A stretch of DNA of 64,000 bases from NCBI RefSeq assembly GCF_013912005.1, contig NZ_JACESB010000004.1, positions 62,001 through 126,000 on the forward strand, in the 5' to 3' direction. The notes beneath the pieces were generated by a model, which saw only the letters and a program-made list of their open reading frames with translations, had not been told where the DNA came from and searched no databases. Within the stretch, counting starts at the first letter, position 1. Every line of letters starts with the position of its first letter. Source of the stretch: Brevundimonas sp. (lineage in GTDB: Bacteria > Pseudomonadota > Alphaproteobacteria > Caulobacterales > Caulobacteraceae). Both the position numbers and the translations under genes were made by a program. Shown here in pieces: positions 58,895 to 64,000 of this stretch.

Positions 58895-60636
58895 CGCCCG
58901 TCGCCCTCCACGTCCTGGTATTGCGGAACCGCCTCGCCGAGGGCCGTACGGTAGGGATCGGCGCGGCGCTCGACGCCGAGGAAGCCGGCGATGCGGTCGG
59001 CGATGCGGCCCACGGCCGGGGCGGCGACGAAGCCGCCGGTGCGGGGGTAGGTCCCGGGCTCGTCGACCAGGATCAGGATCGAGTAGCGTCGGGCGTCCAG
59101 CGGCCCGTCCGTCGGGAAGACGGCGGCGAAGGTGCCGACCGCATGGGTCGGATCATAGCGGCCGTTGACCAGCTTGTTCGCCGAGCCGGTCTTGCCGCCG
59201 ACCCGCAGGCCGGGCGCGTCGGCGCGCGTGCCCGAGCCGCGCACCACGTTGCGGCGCATCAGCTCCAGCAGGGCGGCGGAGGTTTCCGGCGTCACCACCT
59301 GGCGCGCCTGCGCGTCGCGACGGCCGCCCTTGCGCAGGCTGAGCGGGATGAACCGTCCGCCGTTGGTCAGGGCGTTCATCGCCGCCGTCATCTGCAGCGG
59401 GGTGATCATGATGCCGTAGCCGAACGACAGGGAGGCGAGGGTGGAGTCGTCCCACTTGCGCGGCCGGCGGGGGCGGGCCGATTCGTGCAGCTCGATCGGC
59501 GCGGCGTCGAGCAGACCGAAGCGGGTGAAGTAGTCGCGCATCACCTGCGGCCCCATCTCCACCGCCAGCCGCGAGGTGCCGATGTTCGAGGAGTGGAGGT
59601 AGACCTCCTCGAGGGTCAGGATCTGGTTGGTGGCGTGGAAGTCGGTGATGCGGCGGTTGCCGATCATGAAGGCTTCCGAGGCGTCGAACAGGGTGTCCAT
59701 GTCGGCCCGGCCGGTGTCGAGGCCGGCGGCGACGGTGAAGGTCTTGAACACCGAACCCATCTCGTAGTGGGCGGATGCGGCGCGGTTCAGGCCCTCGTCG
59801 GTGGGCCAGCTGGCCATGCCGAGAATCTCGCCGGTCTGGACGTCGGCGACGATGCCGACGGCGCCCTTGGCCTGGGTCTCCGTCGCGGCGGCCGCGAGTT
59901 CGTTCTCCAGCACGCCCTGCACGCGCAGGTCGATGGACAGGGGGAAGGCCTCGCCCTTCTGGCCGGCGGCGCGGATCTCGTCGTTGAAGGCCAGTTCGGC
60001 GCCGGTGATGCCGATCCCGCCGCCGTCGGAGGCGCCGACCACGTGGCGCGCCGAGCCGCCCAGCGGATAGACGCGGCGGTCCTCCGGCTCGAAGGTCACG
60101 CCGCCCAGCGCCAGCGCGTGCACCGCCGCCTTCTCCTGCGGCGTCAGGCCCGGCAGGACGATGAGCCGCCGCTCGCCGTTCAACACCCGGTTCAGCCGCT
60201 TCATCGAGACCCGGGGCAGAGCCTGCTTGATCTGCCGCGCCGCCAGCGGGCGGTCCCAGACCTCGGCCGGATCGATGTACAGCCCGTAGTGGACGATGTT
60301 GGTGGCCAGCAGGGCGCCGTTGCGGTCGACCAGGTCAGCGCGGGTCATGGCGAACGGATGGTGCGCCGAGCCGACCCCGCCCTTCGGCGCCAGCAGGGCG
60401 GCGCGCGCGGCGCCCAGGGCGAGGCCCGCGAACACGAGGCTGAAGACGGCGAGGATCAGGAAGATGCGGACCCGGGTGTCCTCCTCCGGACGGGCGTCGG
60501 CGCGGGCCCGGCCGAAGGAGTGCTCGACCCACCACATGGCCTCGGCCAGCCACCGCCATGAGGGGAGACGCAGGCGCGGCCGCCACGCCGGCGCGCGGAC
60601 GGAACGGTCCCAGGCGTGCGGATCGTGGACGCTCAT
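58891..60636 (-). CDS. ftsI: Septal transpeptidase FtsI (PBP3)
   Basis: Monofunctional class B penicillin-binding protein that cross-links septal peptidoglycan with FtsW. The 581 residues have one membrane anchor near residue 53 (IFLILAVFSLVFAGLALGAA), a pedestal domain, and the transpeptidase motifs SVFK (serine in YEMGSVFKTFTVA near residue 290), SSN in LHSSNIGTSRLA and KTG in VGGKTGSANKL. It overlaps ftsL and murE by ATGA. The C-terminus ends in AVPQYQDVEGDGR. Confidence 0.96.
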   Translation of the reverse strand: MSVHDPHAWDRSVRAPAWRPRLRLPSWRWLAEAMWWVEHSFGRARADARPEEDTRVRIFLILAVFSLVFAGLALGAARAALLAPKGGVGSAHHPFAMTRADLVDRNGALLATNIVHYGLYIDPAEVWDRPLAARQIKQALPRVSMKRLNRVLNGERRLIVLPGLTPQEKAAVHALALGGVTFEPEDRRVYPLGGSARHVVGASDGGGIGITGAELAFNDEIRAAGQKGEAFPLSIDLRVQGVLENELAAAATETQAKGAVGIVADVQTGEILGMASWPTDEGLNRAASAHYEMGSVFKTFTVAAGLDTGRADMDTLFDASEAFMIGNRRITDFHATNQILTLEEVYLHSSNIGTSRLAVEMGPQVMRDYFTRFGLLDAAPIELHESARPRRPRKWDDSTLASLSFGYGIMITPLQMTAAMNALTNGGRFIPLSLRKGGRRDAQARQVVTPETSAALLELMRRNVVRGSGTRADAPGLRVGGKTGSANKLVNGRYDPTHAVGTFAAVFPTDGPLDARRYSILILVDEPGTYPRTGGFVAAPAVGRIADRIAGFLGVERRADPYRTALGEAVPQYQDVEGDGR

Positions 60637-61064
60637 CGCGCCGCCTCGTCCGTCGCGGGCGCCGCTTCCGCGGCGACCGGAGCTTCGGGCGCGGCGACGG
60701 CGGGCGCGGGGGTCGGAGCCGGGGCGGGCTCCGGCCGCGGCGCGAGCGTGGGAAGCCGGTCTTCGGTGGCGAGGCGATGCACGTCCACCGGCACGAGGCC
60801 CGCGTCGCGGGACAGCGCCTCGAGGCGGACCGGCCGCTCCAGCCGGGCGGCTTCCGCGCGCAGCAGGCGGACGCGGCGGCCGTTCTCGGCGATCTGCCGC
60901 TCGAGGTCGGCGATCTCGGAGCCGGTCCGCGCCGCGGCGGCCTTGGCCACATAGACCGAGAAGATCATGGCCGCCACGAGCAGGACGCCGATGATCTCGA
61001 CCCAGCGCACGCCGCGGATCTTCCAGGCGAACAGGCGCTGCAGGGGCAGGACGAGCAGGCTCAT
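60633..61064 (-). CDS. ftsL: Cell division protein FtsL
   Basis: Bitopic divisome protein that works with FtsB and FtsQ to activate FtsWI. The 143 residues have one membrane helix near residue 20 ([20 protein letters not shown]) and a periplasmic coiled coil ([39 protein letters not shown]). A long Pro/Ala-rich tail ends ATDEAAR. Recognition rests mainly on position and topology because FtsL is poorly conserved. The ATG at 61064 overlaps the rsmH stop (ATGA), as does its own stop with ftsI. Confidence 0.88.
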   Translation of the reverse strand: MSLLVLPLQRLFAWKIRGVRWVEIIGVLLVAAMIFSVYVAKAAAARTGSEIADLERQIAENGRRVRLLRAEAARLERPVRLEALSRDAGLVPVDVHRLATEDRLPTLAPRPEPAPAPTPAPAVAAPEAPVAAEAAPATDEAAR

Positions 61065-62011
61065 GCGGCCAGCCTCCCCCAGGGCGCGGCGTCGGTGCGC
61101 ACGGCGGCGCGGAGCTTGGCGGAGCGCGCCCGCGGATTGACCTCGCGCTCGGCCTCGGTCGCCTCGCGCGCGCCCTTGAACCTCAGCACGAAGCTGGGCT
61201 TGCGCGTGTCGACGGCGGCCGGCGCGTGCCGCGAACCGCCGGGAGCCGCGCCGCTGCGCTCGGTGAGGAACGCCTTGACGATCCGGTCCTCCAGCGAATG
61301 GAAGGTGACCACCGCCAGCCGGCCGCCCGGCGAAAGCGTCGCCTCGGCCGCCTCCAGCCCGGCGCGCAGCTCGCCCAGCTCGTCGTTCACCGCGATGCGC
61401 AGCGCCTGGAAGACGCGGGTGGCGGGATGGATCGGGGCGCCGCGGCGGCCGCCGAGGGCCTTCTCGACCACGGCGGCCAGATCCAGCGTCCGCTCGAAGG
61501 GCTGCTCGGCGCGGCGGCGCAGGATGGCCGTGGCGACCCGCCCCGACTGGCGCTCGTCGCCGTAGAGTCGGAAGATGTGGGCCAGCGGCCCGTGCTCCCA
61601 GGAGTTGACGATGTCGGCGGCGCTCTCGCCCTCGCCGGACATGCGCATGTCGAGCGGCCCGTCGCGCATGAAGGAAAAGCCGCGCTCGGCCTGGTCCAGC
61701 TGCATCGACGAGACGCCGATGTCGAAGACCACGCCGTCCAGCCGCGCCGCCCCGCTGTCGGCGACGGCTTCGGCCAGACCCGAGAACGGGGTGCGAACCA
61801 GCCGGAAGCGGTCCGGGAAGTCGTTGGCCACAGCGTCGGCGAAGGGCTGCACGGTCGGGTCGCGATCCAGCGCGATCACCGTCGCGCCGGCCGCCAGGAT
61901 GGCGCGGGTGTAGCCGCCGGCGCCGAAGGTGGCGTCCACGACCACGTCGCCGGGCTTCGGCTCCAGCGCCTCCAGCACCTCGGCGAGCAGGACGGGGGCG
62001 TGCGGACTCAT
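61061..62011 (-). CDS. rsmH: 16S rRNA m4C1402 methyltransferase RsmH
   Basis: Methylates N4 of C1402 in 16S rRNA, fine-tuning the ribosomal P site. The 316 residues have the SAM motif [20 protein letters not shown] near residue 22, [20 protein letters not shown] near 95, and the C-terminal [14 protein letters not shown] and [11 protein letters not shown]. The gene is the classical second member of dcw clusters (older name mraW). It is coupled to mraZ and ftsL by ATGA overlaps. Confidence 0.96.
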   Translation of the reverse strand: MSPHAPVLLAEVLEALEPKPGDVVVDATFGAGGYTRAILAAGATVIALDRDPTVQPFADAVANDFPDRFRLVRTPFSGLAEAVADSGAARLDGVVFDIGVSSMQLDQAERGFSFMRDGPLDMRMSGEGESAADIVNSWEHGPLAHIFRLYGDERQSGRVATAILRRRAEQPFERTLDLAAVVEKALGGRRGAPIHPATRVFQALRIAVNDELGELRAGLEAAEATLSPGGRLAVVTFHSLEDRIVKAFLTERSGAAPGGSRHAPAAVDTRKPSFVLRFKGAREATEAEREVNPRARSAKLRAAVRTDAAPWGRLAA

Positions 62012-62487
62012 GCGCCCTCCCCCGCCGGCCGGGCGGCGCGCGCGCGTCGGGCCGCCTCGCCGCGCTCCCGCACCGCCTGGCGCGCCAGCGTCCGGCGCTC
62101 CTCGCGGCGGGCGTTCCAGCGGGCCCGATCCCAGATCTGGAAGCGGGAGCCGAGGCCGACGATGACCACGTCCTCGCCCAGCCCCGCCTCCTGGCACAGG
62201 CTTTCCGGCAGGGTGATGCGGCCGCCGCCGTCGTACGCAAGCGGGCGCTGGCCGGCGTAGAAGGTTTCCTCCAGCGCCGTGCGCTGGTCGTCGCCGAAGG
62301 GCAGCTCCTCGATCATCGCCACGTACTCGGCCATCAGCTTGTCGCCGCCGGCCTCGAGGCAGTCGGACTCGATCGAGAAGAAGCAGAACACGCCGTGCTC
62401 GGCGCCGTTGTCGGCCGTGCGGAACTCCTGCGGGATCAGCAGGCGGCGCTTGCCGTCCAGTTGTTTCTCATAGGTCGAGAGAAACAC
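62008..62487 (-). CDS. mraZ: Transcriptional regulator MraZ
   Basis: AbrB-fold DNA-binding protein that controls the dcw cluster and itself in several bacteria. The 159 residues contain two copies of the MraZ motif: [20 protein letters not shown] near residue 5 and [20 protein letters not shown] near residue 83. An Arg/Ala-rich C-terminal tail follows. The start is GTG 62487, supported by the AGGG-type site upstream and by homology. Four TGGGN boxes lie 84-118 nt upstream. Confidence 0.94.
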   Translation of the reverse strand: MFLSTYEKQLDGKRRLLIPQEFRTADNGAEHGVFCFFSIESDCLEAGGDKLMAEYVAMIEELPFGDDQRTALEETFYAGQRPLAYDGGGRITLPESLCQEAGLGEDVVIVGLGSRFQIWDRARWNARREERRTLARQAVRERGEAARRARAARPAGEGA

Positions 62488-62570
62488 GCCCTGCCCAACT
62501 CGGACCCTTCGATCCGCCCCTCTGATCCTGATCCCACGCGACGCACGCCGCGCCCCAAACCCGGCCGGAT

Positions 62571-62605
62571 TGGGATAGCATGGGATGAAATGGGCGACAA
62601 TGGGA
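62571..62605 (-). promoter_or_regulatory. mraZ promoter overlapped by four MraZ boxes
   Basis: On the minus strand, TTGTCGC (62600-62594) and GCTATCC (62579-62573), 14 nt apart, match the Caulobacter sigma-73 consensus TTGACGS-N10-14-GCTANAWC. On the plus strand the same stretch reads as four TGGGN pentamers (A, A, C, A at 62571, 62581, 62591, 62601) with an exact 10-nt period, the known MraZ target form (TGGGN repeats with 5-nt spacers). Boxes cover both promoter elements, which fits autorepression. The boxes read opposite to the gene's sense strand. Confidence 0.75.
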
Positions 62606-62825
62606 TTAGTTGACGAGCATTAACCGTGAAGCTCGCCCAGTCCGAACACTTGGAGGTCGGAACATACACAGAACATCACAAGTATCGACAGGCTGGGGAC
62701 GGGCTGGAATCCAGCTTTCGCAGCAGCAGGTTAACGCGGGACAACCCGCCCGCCGGCGGCGCGCCCGGCGCCCGCGGGGGGCCTGGCGAGCAGCGCCCGC
62801 GCAGGGAGAGGGGAGGTCGAAAAAG
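62606..62825. other. Gene-free GC-rich interval between mraZ promoter and rnpB
   Basis: This completes the 338-nt stretch without a protein gene. It holds one GAATC (62707-62711), a potential CcrM methylation site, a TTAAC at 62732-62736, and dense GC-rich inverted segments around 62750-62790. The poly-T end of rnpB adjoins at 62821-62825. I saw no convincing small gene or riboswitch here. Confidence 0.5.
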
Positions 62826-63203
62826 GCGCCAGACGGCCTGTAAGCCGGGTTCTGTTCCCGCCGAAGCGGGCGACGATCATTCCTCTGGACCGGCCATTGC
62901 TGGCCGGTTCTCGCGACCTACCCGGACGCCTCGGGCGGTGAACCCTGCGGCCGAAGCCGCGCAACGTCCCTATTCGGTCTTGCTCCAGGCGGGGCTTGCC
63001 ATGCCGTCCCTGTCGCCAGGAACGCGGTGGGCTCTTACCCCACCCTTTCACCCTTGCCGCCCGCGAGCGGGCGGCGGTTTGCTTTCTGTGGCGCTATCCC
63101 TCGGGTCGCCCCGGGCGGAGGTTATCCGCCGCCTTTTCACCGTGGAGCCCGGACTTTCCTCGACGGAGCGAGCTCCGCCGCGACCGCCCGGCCGTCTGGC
63201 GCC
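62826..63203 (-). ncRNA. rnpB: RNase P RNA (A-type)
   Basis: Catalytic RNA of ribonuclease P, which trims tRNA 5' leaders. The P1 stem is exact: GGCGCCAGACGGCC at the RNA 5' end pairs with GGCCGTCTGGCGCC at the 3' end. Hallmark segments in order are GAGGAAAGTCCGGGCTCC, AGGGTGAAAGGGTGGGGTAA, AGAGGAATGATCG and ACAGAACCCGGCTTA, the last being the CCA-binding region. A T-run right after P1 acts as terminator. Length about 378 nt is typical for the class. The ends are set from P1 and may be off by a few bases. Confidence 0.95.
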
Positions 63204-63206
63204 GCC

Positions 63207-63235
63207 TAGGTGGGCCCTTACGGAGACGACGTCAA
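63207..63235 (-). promoter_or_regulatory. rnpB promoter
   Basis: TTGACG (63235-63230) followed after 17 nt by CACCTA (63212-63207) gives a predicted start near 63200, within a few bases of the P1-defined RNA 5' end. The -35 is a perfect match to the Caulobacter housekeeping consensus; the -10 is weaker. Confidence 0.55.
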
Positions 63236-63245
63236 CGGCGGCGGC

Positions 63246-64000
63246 CTAGGGCAGCACCCCGGTCACGCTCTCCGCCGTCGCCAGCTGCAGCACGCCCATC
63301 AGGGTAGCGCGGGTTTCGCCGTCGGCGATCCCGTCCACCTTCGCCGGGCGCCAGTGGCGCTGGAAGGCCTCGACGGTCACGCGGGTCTCGTCGTCATAGT
63401 CGCCGCCGGGCTGAAGGCCGTAGCCCAGCCGGTGCAGGCCGGCGCGCAGCACGATCACCCCCAGCCCCTCGTCGCCTGGTCCCAACGGCGCCCCGAGGGC
63501 GGCGATGCGCTCTTCCGCGGGTTCGAACCACAGGCCATGCCCCGCCGCCGCCAGCCGCTTCCACGGAAAGCGCTCGCCGGGGTCCTGCTTCCGGTCGGGG
63601 GCGAGATCGGAATGGCCGATGATGCGCGCGTCCGGGATGGTCCAGCGGCCGCGGATGTCGGCGACCAGCTCCAGCACGGCGGCGATCTGCGCCTCCGGAA
63701 AGTCGCGATAGCCGAACTCGTGCCCCGGGTTGACGATCTCGACGCCGATCGAGGCGGCGTTGCAGTCGGTCTCGCCCTGCCAGGCGCCGCGCCCGGCGTG
63801 CCAGGCCCGACGTTCCTCGGGGACCAGCCGGAGGATGGAGCCGTCCTCGTCGACGACATAGTGGGCGGAGACCCTGGCTTCGGGATCGCACAGCCGGGCG
63901 ATGGCGGCCTCGGCCGTCTGCATGCCGGTGTAGTGCAGGACCAGCATGTCCGGCGGCGCCCGGCGGGCGTCGAAATTGGGGGACGGCAGCTCCCGGACGT
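63246..64000 (-). CDS. N-acetylmuramoyl-L-alanine amidase with peptidoglycan-binding domain (5' end outside window)
   Basis: Zinc amidase that cuts the MurNAc-L-Ala bond in peptidoglycan or anhydromuropeptides. The catalytic domain shows the ligand His in MLVLHYTGM, the SAHYVVDEDG segment and the His/Asp pair in GHSDLAPDRKQDPGERFPW. A C-terminal peptidoglycan-binding repeat (LHRLGYGLQPGGDYDDETRV) makes it AmiD-like, not plain AmpD. The frame stays open upstream of the ATG at 63947 and reads SPNFDARRAPPD, which is conserved in this family. The true start therefore lies beyond the right edge. Confidence 0.92.
   Translation of the reverse strand, partial: VRELPSPNFDARRAPPDMLVLHYTGMQTAEAAIARLCDPEARVSAHYVVDEDGSILRLVPEERRAWHAGRGAWQGETDCNAASIGVEIVNPGHEFGYRDFPEAQIAAVLELVADIRGRWTIPDARIIGHSDLAPDRKQDPGERFPWKRLAAAGHGLWFEPAEERIAALGAPLGPGDEGLGVIVLRAGLHRLGYGLQPGGDYDDETRVTVEAFQRHWRPAKVDGIADGETRATLMGVLQLATAESVTGVLP

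Noticed and set aside
62606-62622. CtrA box in the mraZ upstream region (TTGA-N6-TTAAC)
   Set aside because: The spacing is 6 and not 7 nt and one half-site is degenerate, so it is not convincing.
62626-63249. Protein-coding frame on the plus strand across 62626-63249
   Set aside because: It is antisense to RNase P RNA, whose P1 stem and conserved segments are unmistakable.

Overview
The window is a high-GC chromosomal segment from an alphaproteobacterium of the Caulobacteraceae, most likely Brevundimonas or a close relative. The evidence is a CcrM-type GANTC methyltransferase with a CtrA-like box in its promoter, promoters of the Caulobacter sigma-73 type, A-type RNase P RNA, meso-diaminopimelate-type MurE, condensin Smc/ScpA/ScpB, and a cyanide-insensitive-type bd oxidase. 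The genus is inference. I saw no tRNA, rRNA operon, insertion sequence, prophage or CRISPR array.

Layout, left to right. 1-2229: murB (cut by the left edge) and murC. 2306-7317: scpB, scpA, nagZ, a SPOR protein, dgt, then divergent erpA. 7372-12920: DUF1801 protein, dihydroorotase, GT9 glycosyltransferase, a cysteine-cluster protein, ygfZ and a thiolase. 12934-17031: XRE regulator with DUF2975 membrane protein, a two-gene ABC exporter, a glyoxalase-like protein, a second cysteine-cluster protein and a Crp/Fnr regulator. 17161-22799: a frameshifted secreted protein, the cioAB operon with a DUF2474 micro-subunit, a MASE1-like histidine kinase and thiE. 22876-25924: bfd and bfr with Fur-like sites, a membrane protein, efp and suhB. 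25934-37045: recN, bamD, prs, two tandem paralogous lipoproteins, rplY, pth, a copper chaperone, ychF, small proteins and an outer-membrane barrel. 37234-49094: ppdK, a hydrolase, ccrM, mutY, dciA, two DsbA-like oxidoreductases and smc. 49095-52364: wecG-like, mscS and murG, bounded by two copies of an inverted heptamer-repeat structure. 52367-62487: the dcw operon ftsW-murD-mraY-murF-murE-ftsI-ftsL-rsmH-mraZ, read right to left. 62571-64000: mraZ promoter with four MraZ boxes, rnpB, and a peptidoglycan amidase cut by the right edge.

The main architectural point is that the division/cell-wall (dcw) cluster appears split. murG ends at 51148, but murC and murB, which normally follow it directly, lie about 49 kb away on the same strand. 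That interval carries the condensin genes, ccrM and many housekeeping genes. Translational coupling (ATGA, GTGA or TGATG overlaps) is frequent within both parts of the cluster and in several other operons.

No defence island or obvious new multi-gene system is present. The most unusual items are the heptamer-repeat structures bounding wecG-mscS-murG, the tandem lipoprotein pair of unknown function, the MraZ-box array lying over a sigma-73-like mraZ promoter, a perfect dyad between the XRE/DUF2975 pair and the ABC exporter, an orphan Fur-like box at 15523, and a DUF2474 gene without a standard start codon.
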